A DNA stretch of 64,000 nucleotides, from NCBI GenBank assembly GCA_961205875.1, contig OY540815.1, forward strand, positions 22,257,638 through 22,321,637. The letters run 5' to 3'. This DNA comes from Sialis fuliginosa. Taxonomy: Eukaryota > Arthropoda > Insecta > Megaloptera > Sialidae. The notes under the pieces were generated by a model. That model did not search any database. It was not told the origin of the DNA and saw nothing but the letters and a program-made list of their open reading frames with translations. The position numbers and the translations under genes are program-made. This document shows, in pieces, positions 38,467-53,400 of the stretch. How positions within the stretch are numbered: the stretch's first letter is position 1; every line of letters starts with the position of its first letter.

Positions 38467-41400
38467 ATGTCTAGGAACATAATGAATTTAACAAAATGGT
38501 TGAATGTGGAGAGTAATGAAAATAAACAATTGTTTGCAAGCTGTCAAATTGTTAAACAAGAAGCGGAGCTAGTTGTTCTTGGATATAATGAAATAGTCAT
38601 TTATATTAAGAGGAACAAATCTATTGATATTGAGGTGTGTTTATGTTTAAAATAAAAAATATCTTTATTTTATATTTTATTGCCTTAAATTAATCTGTAA
38701 GGCTAACGAGTAGAGCTTCACGTGGAGACGTGTTTTTTTTTCACAGTCTCGTCTTGTTTACGAGATCGAGACAAAGGAGATTACAATTTTATTTATATGT
38801 CTCGTAGAGACTTTCGGTTAATATACGTACATATAATTAATATTTATTATATTATGTTTAAATTAAAAAAATGTTTGAATGAAGGGGCTGTTTTAAGAAA
38901 TTTTTTCAAAATACCTTCTTTTTTTGCTTTTTTGCTCTATTTTTTGTATGTTTCTCTCTTACAAATTATAGTGACCATTCTAGGGTTCCGTAGAAAATTA
39001 GGAACCCTTATAGTTTAGCTCTGCCCGTCCGTCTGTCTATCTGTCTATATAAATTTTATACCGATTAAGATGAAATTTGGTAGAGGGACGTAGATTGATA
39101 ATTCAAAAACAGAAATGATGAGATTTTTGAAAAAAAAACATTTTTTTGGAACCCTTTCCCATAGACTGAAAAGTTGACTCATTTTTTTTTCACTTGCCCC
39201 ATAGAGTGGGGTGTCTTTAGATAGGTCTCCTAAAATGCAACAGTAAATGTTATATAACTTTTTGATTTTAACCCTTCAGTCACGATATATTTGCGATCAA
39301 AGTCGTTATCAAAGAGTCCCCCCATTCTTATTTCTAAACTATCAATTCAAAAAATCTGAAAAAATTAGAGAATGTAGCTTTTAATTAATACTTTCAATGG
39401 AAATTATAACGAACACTGTAGCAAAAACAGTATGAAAAATTTTGAACACGTTTTTTTTTTGCTCTACACTTACACTTTTTTATATTTTTCTTTCTACTTG
39501 CAATTTTTTTTCAACAAACAAATTAGCTTTTACAACTGCAGTTTTAATTTTTGAAACTGCAGAATTAAGCTACAACTACACACTAAAAAAACCTGTTTGT
39601 ATGTATAATTTTTGTGTAGATTCAAAAAATAAAACCAAAATCATTGTATAGACAGAACTTGTAGTTTTAAGTATATTGTATTATATTAATATTGACAAGG
39701 TTAATTTTAAATTAAGACTTAAAACAAAAGTTGTCATATTTTTTTACCCAACCCCTCACCCCCTTGATGCGTCACTGAGATGGTACGTATTTTTAGCGGA
39801 CCCATCGATTCGGTAAATCGATTGTGTTGAAATAAAACGCATGTGGATTTGGATATGTCAAAGAACAAAGCTGGACGCATCGAAAAATTTATAATTTGAC
39901 AGATAAATGAGAAATTCTGGGGGATGGGGGCAACAACAACATATGAAAAATGTGATAATATATGTATGTATGTACAAATCATGTCGATGAAAAATTGGAG
40001 ACGTAGAATATCGATGTTTATAAATATAATCAATAAAAACGTCGAATATCAGTTGAATTTTATAATTTGATATGCAAATTTCGCAGATATATGATTTATC
40101 TTCTTTTGTGTGTATTTTTAATTCAATTTTGATATTTTTTTGTATTGGAGAAAACACTTGAATTAAATTTGCAATTCTATTACCGTAGGGAAGGTTTGTT
40201 TTTATTTTTTTTATGTATGTAACCATTAAATTCACTGTTTATTCATTATTTTGTAAATTCTAAAATGTTTATTTATTTGAAGGTTGGATATTTAAGGGTA
40301 GAAAATTAATTAGAAATACATCAGTGAATTTTATTTAAAATGTAATTTTTTTATAGTTTCAAACAAATCTTTTAAAAGACAAATACGTCTTAAACATAAA
40401 AATTAATGAGAATTTTATTTATCTTGGAATAAATAGAATTTATTATTAAAATTGTTATTTTCCTTTTTACATCTCTCCCGGTATTATAAACAATTTGCTT
40501 GAGTGCAAATGCAAATTAGCTTCCAGCTAACGCTATCTGCTAAGCACTAAATGACAACACACTCACAAATCGTATATATATCATAAAAACCATTTACATT
40601 ATTAATTATAATACATTTATTACCACTGCTTTAAAATATTGAGAAATTTCATAACAATTTGACACCTAGCAGATAGCGTTAGCTGGAAGCTAATTTGCAT
40701 TTGCACTCAAACAAATTATTTATAATACTGGGCATTAAAGGGCTGTACCTACTTTGAAACAGTCAGACTTATTTTATTATTTCTAACAATCTAATTTTTT
40801 GAATGATATGCCACTGACATTACGGAGCAATTTTTTTCGGAGCACACTGGTAACAATGTTATGTAACGTGTACGAACGAAGATTATAACTGATTTAATAT
40901 CCTAGTAGATGGCAAAAGTCGAATATCTACTGAAATTGTTTAATATCTAAATTCTAAATGCTATAATTAAAATTTATAGTTCAGCTTTTGTGCAAAACTT
41001 ATACAACAGCAATTTAATAAACTATTAATCAATATTAATGTATATTGCACATATTTCAGATGCTAGAGAAGCTGGTCGCAGATACAGATAAGATAACTGG
41101 CCAATATAGGAAGAACCATTTCAAAGTCGAGTTGCAACCTTTTGTACAAAAATTCAAAATGAAGAATATCATTAATATGCTATGGAGGGTAAAACTGAAA
41201 TTGACGTTTTTTATACAGGAATTAATGAACGACAGCTTACAGTTTTATGCTAAAGAAGGGGAAAAACTTTTAGAGAACATTTTTAAGTGAGTAGATTTAA
41301 TTATAAAATAATTAATAACAATTTTAATTTGCTTAAAAACGGTTGTTTCTGTTTTATTAAATCATGTTTTTTTATTTTGTATTAGGACTTCACACAACTC

Positions 41401-44400
41401 TAATTAGTTAAGGTACTGGTACCAGTCTTGGATAAGACCCCAGTGTTGGACACTTGTTTTAATTAATTGTACTAATTTAGAAATATTTGTTGATATTTGA
41501 TTAGCAGTGCTTTCCTTACTTTATGGGTAAATTAATACAAATCTGTGTTTTCAGTTAATAAATAATTTAAAAATATTATTAGAATATTCGTCTTTATGCG
41601 CAACTCAAACATTTAAATCAAAAATAGCATTTAATATTAATTTACACGTTCAATTATAAAACTATAATACCTCTACGTCTTATTTTCTTGTATTTTAGTC
41701 GATATTTGTATGACGAGTTGAAGTTCACTGTAGGAAATTTCACTAAAAAATTTCGAATTTTTGATTTCGTTAAAAGTATGTTTATTGTATAGAAAATGAC
41801 GTGAAAAGTTGTTTGTTTCAAACCGCAGGTCTGTATCTCAAACCGTTCTCGAGATGTAGCCTCTCAAAGTTTTAGTTTTTTCAAAATTTTGGAGAAAAAA
41901 AGCCATAACTTTTGAACGCGTGGTCGGAATTGATTTTAGTTGACGGATTTGAAATCAGCGTGTCAAAATCTATATAATGACATGTACAATACCTTAAAAC
42001 TCGAGAAAAAAAATGTCGATTTTTGACGAAATTTTTTTTGTCTGATTTTAAAGTATTATACATGTCATTATATAGATTTTGACACGCTGATTTCAAATCC
42101 GTCAACTAAAATCAATTCCGACCACGCGTTCAAAAGTTATGGCCTTTTTTCTCCAAAAATTTGAAAAAATTAAAACTTTGAGAGGCTATATCTCGAGAAC
42201 GGTTTAAGATACAGACCTGCGATTTGAAACATTCAACTTTTCACGTCATTTTGTATATAATAAACATACTTTTAACTAAATCAAAAATTTGAAATTTTTT
42301 AGTGAAATTTCCTTACAACTCGTCATACAAACATCGACTAAAATAAAAAAATAAAATAAAAAGTAAAAGCTTGAACTTTTTTTTGTTAATAGGAGGGGGA
42401 GGATTGACAAAATATGCTTCCCTTATTAAAAATTTCACACACTTCAATTTATAGATGGCCCCTAAAGAGAAAATCCAAAAAAATCCAACTTCCCGAATGT
42501 ATTCATCACTTTTTAGGTTTCCGTAGAACACTATTCAAAAAAATAATTTCTTTGGACCCCCTTTCCATAGACTGAAAAGTGAACTCACATTTTTTTTTCA
42601 CTTACCCCATTGAGTGGGGGGTCATTAGATAGGTCTCCTAAAATGCAATAAAAAATGTTATATGACCTTTTAATTTTAACCCTTCAATCACGATATATTT
42701 GCATTTAAATGTCGTTATCAGAGCGTCCGTTGAAATAACTCTTATTTATAAATCGTAAACCTATCATGTGCGTGCCCAACACGCACTTGGCCGTTTTATT
42801 TGTCTCTATTCTCTCATAGACTTGCAGGCCTCTACAATGAACTGTGCTCTTTGGACAACCGGTACGGTGGAGGCCGTAGAGCCTGCATGTGTAGCAACGT
42901 TTGCCCGGCATTATCCTTCCCAACTCGACGGTTATCGGTCACGAGAGTCCTCCAACTGCTGTCAGCGGCCAGAGCAGAGCCTGTGTGTCACCGGCTGATC
43001 GACACCCTCCTTGCGGCCTACAGGCCTTCTGCCGCTACAGCGACCACGTCTTCTGGGCTAGGAAGCGGTGCGGACACATCGACTTCGCCGAGACATGAAG
43101 ATTCAGATAATTCTAGTATTGAAATTTATAAGTGAGGGAACTTTTGATTTTTTGAGAGCCTACAAATATTTTTGACCAAATTACACTTTTATTTTCATTT
43201 CAGCTTTTCTTGCTCTTGGAATTGTGTTCCCTAGTTATGGACGTTAAAAGTGTGATTTTTATTTTTAATAGTTTTGGTAACAAAAAATTCGCAAAAAAAT
43301 GATACAAAATAAAGTAAATACTAGAAGAGAAAATTCTGCTTTACAAAAATAAAAATTTATCATATCGATATAAATGTTCTATTTAGTTTTTTTTAAATCA
43401 AATTCGTTTTCGGCGCTCAAAAATACAAATAAGAAAGAGGGGGGGAGGGTGCAGTACAAATATCAAAAATTAAGCTGACCTAACTTTACTTAGCGATTTA
43501 AAAATTCAAAATTAACTTATTATCGTATTATTTGTAAAAAAAAATAATAAATATAAATACAGTGGAACCTCGTAAGTACGTTTTTAAAGGGACTGTACTT
43601 ACAAGGTTTCACTGTACTCACTTTTTATTTTTCTTTGTCTCTTATAAAACTCGTGATAAAATTTAAGAGTTAAAAAATTACTTCTAACGATCCAAATTTT
43701 GTGGGAGCAAAAAAGCAATTATGCATTCCTCCCCCCACTGAAAATTTTAGCTCCGGCGCCAGTGTTCAGTTTAGAGTAAAATCCTTTTTTGTACAAATAC
43801 AAAATTTTAATTTTAATTTACTTTTTTTACATTTTAATTTTTTACTACATAACAGTAGTTAGTTATAAGTAATTCATATTTTCATACCCTTTTATCCTGC
43901 CCCCTCCCCCCCGTGCAGGTGTATGAATATTTTAGCACGCGCTCATGTTTCGAAATATTATGTAAACATATATGAGAATTATATTCGCATATAATTATCT
44001 CGGAGTGGTATTGATTGCGTTCTCTAGGCCCTGTAACGAAATTACCAGCTGGCCTTTGATAATTAATTGATTATATACCCTTTATTTTCAACTTGTGTGA
44101 ATATGTTTTATATAACAACATCCACGTGTGGTCAATACATACAGAGCCGGCCTTAGCAAGTATGGCGCCCTGGGCGAGATATATTTTTCCGCCCTCTCTC
44201 CCCCTAAAAAAATGTAAAAAAATCACCGAAAATGTCAATCAAAATTGATAAATTAACAAATATTTCAGCTTGGCGCGATCCTACAGACTCCATTTTTTTT
44301 TAAATATAGCTTACATCATTAACTTTAAGACTATCAAATGCCCTAAGACCGTCGAGACCTCCTTCCCCTATTATGAACAAATTAAAATTGATAAATTAAG

Positions 44401-47400
44401 TTGACTAGTTAATATCTCAGCTGATACTTTATTAAAGGTTTTCTGGGTTGCTGAATAAGGATTTGTTAGTTACCAGCTATCAAAGAATCGATTTTTCTTG
44501 TTTTTTTTTTACAAATTAACATTGCTTATGTATATTTAGCTATATTTTTTGCTTAATCGGGTTTAACAGATCGACAAAAAATTTAAAGATAAAAAAAAAG
44601 TTTACTTGAAAATTACTAATGCTCCATTGTGCGCCGCCCCACCTAGCCTGGCGCCCTGGGAGGTCGTCCTGGTTCGCCCCCCCCCCCCCTCTCTAAAGCC
44701 GGTACTGAACATATACATAGATTACCGCGAATTATTTTAGGTATTATTTCTAGGAAATTCGCTTGAATTGGATTAAGGCCTGAAGCCCATTCGATTCGGT
44801 ACCAGAATTATTCTATGTAAATCAATTGCTTCCTCGCAATATCGAAGATACGAGAAGCTTTGTGACCGTTTTAAAATGAGATTTCTGATTTCAATTTAAA
44901 AAAAAGCAGTTTGTACTTTAAAAAAAATTTTACACTTAAGATTGTCGACAAAAAAAAATTATTAAAATCTAAATAACGTGTTCAATTTTTCATATTTTGG
45001 GGGGTCCTCGGTCTCTTCTTGCCCCAGAGGCCTCCGAGCCTGTAGTTACGACCCTGGACATGTATAAGAAAGTTAAATATAGGTTTCCACTTGAAAAACA
45101 TAAGTTAATGTCACAAAATTATAGCAACTATACTATTTTTTTAAAACAAGGGCTCTTACTCGACATATGACCCCGCCGATCGAGTCAGCTCCGCCCCAAC
45201 CAAGTAAAGTAAAGGAGGACGTTCCCAGCGAGTGTGAAGACGAGATTGAAAGCATGGAAGCGTTGGAGCATTTGATAACAACTGAAGAGAAACACGTGGC
45301 TGTTGTCTTACATGTAGCAGTTAGAATTGTACCAAAACTTTTGGGCATGGATGGCGTTAAGAAATCCAAAACAACAGGTAGGGTTTTTGCTATTTTGTAT
45401 TTTTATATTTCATCATACAATTTAACCCCCCCCCCCCCCCCCAAGTGGCGTAGCAAGCATAAATGGCGCCCGGGGCATGATACCTTTTTGGCGCCCCCGA
45501 AAATAATAAAATAAAAAATAATAATAATTTTATAATAAATCTGAATTGAAATTCTTCAGTTTTTATTTATTTAAAAGGTTGGTCTTAAAGACCATTTGGC
45601 ACCCTTCTGTAAGTGGCGCCCTGGGCATGATAGACCTCCTTGCCCCCCCCCCCCCCTCGCTGCGTCACTGCCCCCCTCATCCGAAATAAAATATGCGTTG
45701 ATAGTTATTGAATTATTTTAATCAATATGACATTATAAGGATGAAGAAATTGTTTTTTGATTTTGACAGAAAATATAAATTGAGACAGACTTTTTCTGTG
45801 ATACTGGCACCAGTTATGGCCGCTATAGGAGCAAGATTTACTGTTTTTGTGATTGACGGACTTCTTTTTTTTGTAATTCTCGTGAACTCATGTTACTAAT
45901 AAAACAAGTAACTCTTTATTTAATCAATTTAATTACTAAAGTCCGTTTGTTTTTTTAAATTATAGCCTTTTATGTTTTTTCTCCAGTAATGGATAAAGTA
46001 AACTGTGATGGACACTTGCTAATGATTATATATAAAATGATAAGTACTACGACACAAAAGATATAAAAGAAAGATTCGTCAAATTTGAAACAATGTAAAG
46101 CAGTTGCTACGATAATATAATAATTAATAAATAAATTATACTAATAATTAGTTTAAATGTCCACCATTTTGACACCTATTGGCCGATTGCTATCAAATCA
46201 CGCTGTAAGACAGTTAAATGTATATAGATTAATATTATTTAATTAAAAAATGGTCATTACCTTAATTAATTGTCAGAGTGTATTTGTTATTTTATTGAAT
46301 TAAATGCAATAATGTATAATTTTATGAATAGTCAAGTTGGTAAAAAGTTTTGTACGGATTTCAGGAGCTTGCCAAATAACAAAGAAAGCTAAGACAAAAG
46401 CTGTAGAGTATTATCAACAAATATTATGGGGGGAAGTGGGTAACTACTTAGAACATGTTGTACTGTGGTGGGGCTCAGTGCCATTGGCGTCGAGGTCTCC
46501 CCATTCCAGCCAGCATCTGCGTGAGTGGATTTTGCAGTTTACCCCTGCAGGTATGTAAATCATGTGCGCAGTATAGTTTTTGTTTGGGGAAAACAGATAA
46601 ATTTATTTAGTGAATTTTAACCCCATACTGTGAATGAATTGTTTATTTTTAACCCCACAAGTATGTAAAATTTAAATATATTTCTATTAACTTTTGTTGA
46701 AAAAAAAAAAAAAAATTTAATCTTATTTAAGTTTCATATTTAAATTAGATTTTTTTGGTAAACAAGCAATTAAAAAAAATAAGGTAAAACGCATATTATG
46801 AAATATATTTCAAAGCAAAACAAAAATACAAAAACAATTATTTTAATTGAAATAATAGATTTCTAACGGATTATAAAAATATATATTCATTTATGATTCT
46901 TTTTGAAAATGTATCACGTGATATAGAAATGGTTGCACAGATTTTAATAATGAATTCTATCAATTAACTTAATTAGTTAAATTACGTTTTAATTGAAAAG
47001 TTTATAAATATATGCATACAAATCTACTAAATTTAAATATCTGTTTACAAAGTGGAAAAAAATCAAGGTAGAAAAATATTCAGATAACCTTAAAATTTCA
47101 CAAAAACAAAATTTTTGATTTTATAAAAAATGAAGATTATGGCTTAACTTGTGTACTATTTTCCGTAAATGAAAAAAAAAATTAAGGTAAATATTTCTGA
47201 GTTATTAATTTATTTATACTTTTCAGTATTTTTATTTTTTTTTGAAAGTTTTTTATCTTTCCTTTTTCAGTGACGTATAGCGAAGTTCATGGTCAGATTC
47301 TAAAAAAAGTATATGGGATCTTTTTGGGAGTACTTACACGCTTTCAAACAAAAAAAAAACTTTTTTGAAGTCGGTTAAAACATACATTATTAATTAAGAA

Positions 47401-50400
47401 TGAATCCCACCCCCAAAAAAATACATCAAACATTTTTTTGAGTTATGGGCTAAAATTATTCTTTCTATGCAAGTTAGCACCACTATTTTTGATTTCAGAA
47501 AAAATGTAACTTTACTGACATAAAATAGTACTATTTGTTACCCCGAACAAAAACATTAAATATGGCAAAAAATTGTCATTTTGAGTTAATCAAAACTATT
47601 TTTAATTCTCAGCCCGAGTACCTCCAGCAATATCTTCGGCTCTTCATGTCCTCAGCGATGCACTAGGTTGTCACGTGACCTCGACATCCTGGGACCTCCA
47701 TTTTAAGACAGCGTTAGTCACAGCCTCCCGATGTACCTGTTCCCCGGTCGTCGAGACCTGCAACGGCGGAACGGGGGGTACAGCCACCGGGGGCTTGTTC
47801 GCAGACACCCTCAAAGACCTGGTGCACCTGAGCAACCAATGCGAGGTGACAGATGAGTGGATTGCCGGGGCCCCTCTCGAGGAATTACCCATTGTCGAAC
47901 AGATACCGGTTTTACATAGACTTGGTATGATTTTTATAATTTATATTTGTAGAAAAATGGGGCAAAATTCAAAACTGTTAGGATTCCGTAGAAAACTAGA
48001 AACCCTTATAGTTTTGCACTGTCCGTCTGTCTGTCTGTCTGTATGTCACAGATTCGCATGGAATTTAGGTTAGGAAGGAGTTTTCAGACATAAAACCCAT
48101 AAAAAAGAAGAAGGTTAGGTAATACATATTTCTGTTATGATAGTCGTTAAAACAGGTCGCGTGTACAAATATCACACACCCATGTTACCTATGTCCTTCC
48201 TCAGAATGCAAGTTATCTCCCTGCCAAATTTCGTCAAGATCGGTTTAGCCGTGAAAATGTAACAAACAGACAAACACACTTTCACATTTATAATATTAGA
48301 TATCTCAAAAACAGAAATGATGAAATATTTGAAAAAATATTTTTTTACCCCCTTTCATAGACTGAAAAGTGTATTCAAAATTTTTTTCACTATTGAGTGG
48401 GGTGTTTTATGATAGGTCTCCTTAAATGCAACAAAAAATATTTTAGGACCTTTTGATTTTGACCTTTCAGATACGATATATTTACTTTCGAAGTAGTTAT
48501 TAGAGTGCCCCTTTCTCTTATCTCTAAATTATCTTTGCAAAAACTCTGAAACAATTCCAGAATGTAGTTTTTATTAGTATTTTCGATCAGTGGTGAGTTA
48601 TAAAGCTGAGATATTAACTATTCAATTTACTTCTTTGTTAGCTTATGAGTTTTAATTTAATTTTAAAAAAGGAAGGAGGTCGCGAGGGTCTTTAAGTGCG
48701 TGATCCTCTTAAAGATAATAGTGTAAGCTACATTAAAAAAAAATTGAGTCTGTAGGATCGCGCCAAGCTGAGATATTAACTATTCAATTTACTTCTTTGT
48801 TAGCTTATGAGTTTTAATTTGATTTTAAAAAGGGAAGGAGGTCGCGAGGGTCTTTAAGTGCGTGATCCTCTTAAAGATAATAGTGTAAGCTACATTTAAA
48901 AAAAATGAGTTTGTAGGATCGCGCCAAGCTGAGATATTAACTATTCAATTGACTTCTTTGTTAGCTTATGAGTTTTAAATTGATTTAAAAAAGGGAAGGA
49001 GGTCGCGAGGGTCTTCAAGTGCGTATTATCAAGTAGAGAATGTTAGTGAGAATAGTTACGGAACCCTATCATGTTTTATTTTTTAAATACATTTTTCTGC
49101 TCAAAATTTCATAAAGTGTATTTTTACTTTAGTTCAATTATAGTGACTATTTTTTTCCTGGACAGATCATACCGTCCACACAACGAGACTGTGGGCTTTA
49201 GCGGCCGCCCGGCGAGCTGCGGCCACATGGCGTGTCGACAGCTTCTTTGCAGTAGCTCACGCAGATGTTCGAATTTGCTCGGACAAACTACGCGAGCTAC
49301 GCTTAGCTTCGCGTGCCACGGATATAGCATCTGTCACAACGCTGGATGTTCATGTTAATGTTGTGGCCAACATGAGGGAAAAACTGATTTCAGAAGTCAA
49401 GGCGAATATAGACCAGCTTCATGTAATGTATATTTTTTCATTTTAATATGTATATTTACATTTTGTGACGGGTCAAAAAATTGCAAATGTTTGGGAATTT
49501 TTTTTACAGGGATAACTAATTATTTTAGGATCGAGTAAAGGACATTTTATTAAGTATATATTCAACTTATTCGATACCAATTTTTATTGAAAAATATTAA
49601 AAATTTACAAAGTTATGAGCATCGATGTGACGACCAAATTTAATTCTGTATAAAAATAGTCTATGAGCGTTTTATACATATATTTATTTTTTTACAATTA
49701 AATAGCAATATATAACCCTACTACTGAGCTATCGGAAAAAGAATGACCTAGCCGACAACTGGCATTATTAGAAAATAATTTTATTCTCTACAAAATGACT
49801 TATCTTACATCTTTTCTTTTTTTTTATCTTAATTTTTTTTACCCATTATCATGAATTAGTACTAAAGAATAATTTTTCAATGGTATTTAAATGGGAAACG
49901 GGACCCCCTTTGCGGCACCTCTTAAAATTGAACTACAGGGTAATCTTTCCTGCAAGGATTTATTTGAGGTCATAATCTAATTTATTTTGTACTGAGAGCG
50001 AAAAAAAAACTATCAAATTTAAATTAAAAGTAATAATATTTAATCGATATGACATAAAAACTAAAAATATCAGCCGACAACTGGTATTATTAGAAAATAA
50101 TTTTATTCTCTACAAAATGACTTATCTTAAATCTTTTCTTTTTTCCTTGATCTGAATTTTTTTTATTCATTTTCATGAATTAGTACTAAAGAATAATTTT
50201 TCAATGATATTTAAATGGGAAACAGGACCCCCCTTTGCGGCACCTCTTAAAATTGAACTACAGGGTAATCCTTCGGTAAGGATTTATTTGAGGTCATCTA
50301 AATCTAAATTAAAAGTAATAATATTTTATCGATATGACATAAAAACTAAAAATATCATTAACTTAAATTCACCGGAAGTATTTTACATTGAATTTTTATA

Positions 50401-53400
50401 ACCCCAACCATAACCTAATGTTAATATAATATTTGTGATTTATTCTATTTCATATTACGTATATTATGGTCTTATACAAAAAGGTCGTTAAATTGAATGA
50501 AATCACATATGATGCTGCTACTAAAGAAAATATAACGATATAAAAAAATATTATTTCGCTATGTTATGAACGTCATTCTTTGCTTATATGAGCTAAAGTA
50601 TCTAATTTTGAAAAAAATAAATACTGTTATCAAATATTTCTTGTTGTATGGCTTTTTCGTATGAAATTATTATTATTTTTGTTAGTTTTACCCGATTACC
50701 CGAAGATGGTTTTGTAGATAGTTGGTGTAATGTTTGTATGTTTGTATTCCTGTAACCAGAGCTGGGCGAAGTTTTTTTCGTCGTCTCTTTATCAATCAAA
50801 TTTATATTTTTATCAAATACCATCTTAATAGTGAAAAAAACGATAAATAGTCATACCATGTTGGGAAGATGGTTGTGTGGACCTCAAGGGTTGCATTTAG
50901 TTACAAAAACCATAGATAAGGAAAGACTATGGATACATAACAACCAATGCTAGTCTGTATATGAAACTGTTACCAAAATTTAATGGCGGTCATTTTTTCT
51001 TATATGTCACATCGTCATTTCCATGCATATTGTCCCAGAGGTGGCAGTTGAAAATTTATAATAAGCAAATATGCTTTAAATTACACATTGTGTATGAGAG
51101 ATGTTTCTCTGTTAATCAATTATTACTGAAATACTTTTAAAGGCAATATAAAACATTTATTATCAATTAATTTTAAATTTAAAACACATTGATATTTATT
51201 TTAAAATTTTAATGATACGCCAATGACTCGTGGTGTGATATGATAACTTTTATCCATTCATTCCTTGATATTTGCATGGTTACTTATACTATATGATTTG
51301 GTTGTGTATATTCCAGAAAGTAACAACCGAGTGCTTGGATGTTATGGCGAAAATTTGCCGGACGTATAGTTTAGCAAATCTACAACTGGTTTTCCCTGAT
51401 TCAAAATATTGGAAGTCAGTCGAAATAGAACCATGCAAAGAAGCAAGTTCGTACGTTGCTACTTATTTAGGTACGTTATCACCAAGGGAAGCATATTTTG
51501 TCAATCTTCTCCCTCCTATTAACAAAAAAAACTAGTTATAAAACACCTTAAGTTCAAGCTTTTACTTTTTAAAATAAATTCTTATATATTTATATAGTAA
51601 CTAAATGATTCTACGTCTTATTTTCTTGTATTTTAGTCGATATTTGTATGATGAGTTGAAGATCACTGTAGGAAATTTAGAATTTTTGATTTCGTTAAAA
51701 GTATGTTTATTGTATAGAAAATGACGTGAAAAGTTGTTTGTTTCAAACCGCAGGTCTGTATCTCAAACCGTTCTCGAGATATAGCCTCTCAAAGTTTTAG
51801 TTTTTTCAAATTTTTGGAGAAAAAAGGTCATAACTTTTGAACGCGTGGTCGGAATTGATTTTAGTTGACGGATTTGAAATCAGCGTGTCAAAATCTATAT
51901 AATGATATATATAATACTTTAAAATCCGACAAAAAATTTTTGGTCAAAAATCGACATTTTTTTAAGATATACCCCTTTGAATTTTTTCGATTTTTCGCGA
52001 AATTTTTTTTCTCGAGTTTTAAGGTATTACACATGTCATTATATAGATTTTGATACGCTGATTTCAAATCCGTCAACTAAAATCAATTCCGACTACGCGT
52101 TCAAAAGTTATGGCCATTTTTCTTCAAAAATTTGAAAAAACTGAAACTTTGAGAGGCAATATTTCGAGAACGGTTTGAGATACAGACCTACGGTTTGAAA
52201 CAAACAACTTTTCACGTCATTTTCTATACAATAAGCATACTTTTAACGAAATCAAAAATGATAATTTTTTTAGTGAAATTTCCTACAGTGAACTTTAACC
52301 CGTTCAAAAGTTATGGCCTTTTTTCTTCAAAATTTTGAAAAATGTAATTCCCGCACTAACGCTGATTGATCAAGGAGCAACTGAGACTACCTTGTCTTTA
52401 TATACCTTGCGTTATCAACACTTTCTTCGCATTGATAGATTTCATATAATTCCTATATAGATCGTGTTCTCTTACCAGTCTTAGCGGCTACAGACGATCC
52501 AATTGTCAGTAATACGGTCTTGAGAATCATGTGCGAGGCTTGGTTGGACCACATCTACGCACGTAGAGTAAGGTTCAGTAGAAGGGGCGCTCAGCAGTTA
52601 CTAAGAGATTTCGCAGCTGTCGCTGATTGGCTCGTCGGTTGTGCTATCGTAGGACGCGATGTACGAAGACGAATGCTGCGAAATGAGGTGCTCAGGAGGT
52701 GCGAGGGCGTTGCTAGGTTGTTACTGCGTGTACCTGGAGATAGGGTACGAATGCAGCAACCTGGGGCAGCGTGTTCTAGAGGTCGGTTGATATTATAGTT
52801 TATATAAAGTACTGGGTGTTTTTTTTAGCGGATTATTTTCCAAAATAAATTTTTAGACGAAAGTTTCATGGCTTCGAGGGGGCTAAATTTTGACATTATT
52901 ATTGAAAAGGTCAACTACGTTTTAAATGTAAACCCATTTTTTTTGTTGCAGATTCATAATTTATGTTAAAAAATGAGTAACTTTTGTCTGTAACGATTTT
53001 TCTGAAAATGTCCATTTTTATGATATGGAGCAAACCACAGAAATTTATGGGTTTTGAATAATTTTTTACTCGAAAATTGTCAATTTTTAAGAAAAATCAC
53101 AGGATAATAAAAGTATTCTCGAAGAATTGTGTGTTTTTTTTTAGTTATTAACTTTTTTATAAAGAAAAAAAATTCTGAAATTTTGGAAAAAATTGATTAC
53201 AAATTTAAAAAAATCTCCGGGTGTATCCTTGTTTAAATCTAAGCACTTTTTGCCTCTTGCAATTATTTAAAAAAAAATTAATAGTTTTCGAGTAAAAAAA
53301 TATTGAAAAACCAGAAATTTTTTCAAAAAAATATATGTAGATTTGAAAAACGCAAGTTTAACCTGAAAAACTGTCAAAGTGATTTTTCTAAGGTCACCCC

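Noticed and set aside
39734-40235. Overlapping minus-strand ORFs of 99 and 125 codons
   Set aside because: Overlapping frames with low-complexity I/F/H/T runs, in a CCDC142 intron with a MITE-like end at 39740; no evidence for a gene.
42768-42998. Alternative plus-strand frames over CCDC142 exon 3
   Set aside because: The frame with splice phase continuity to exons 2 and 4 carries the conserved FPTRRLSVTRVLQLL block; the other frames are overlaps in GC-rich DNA.
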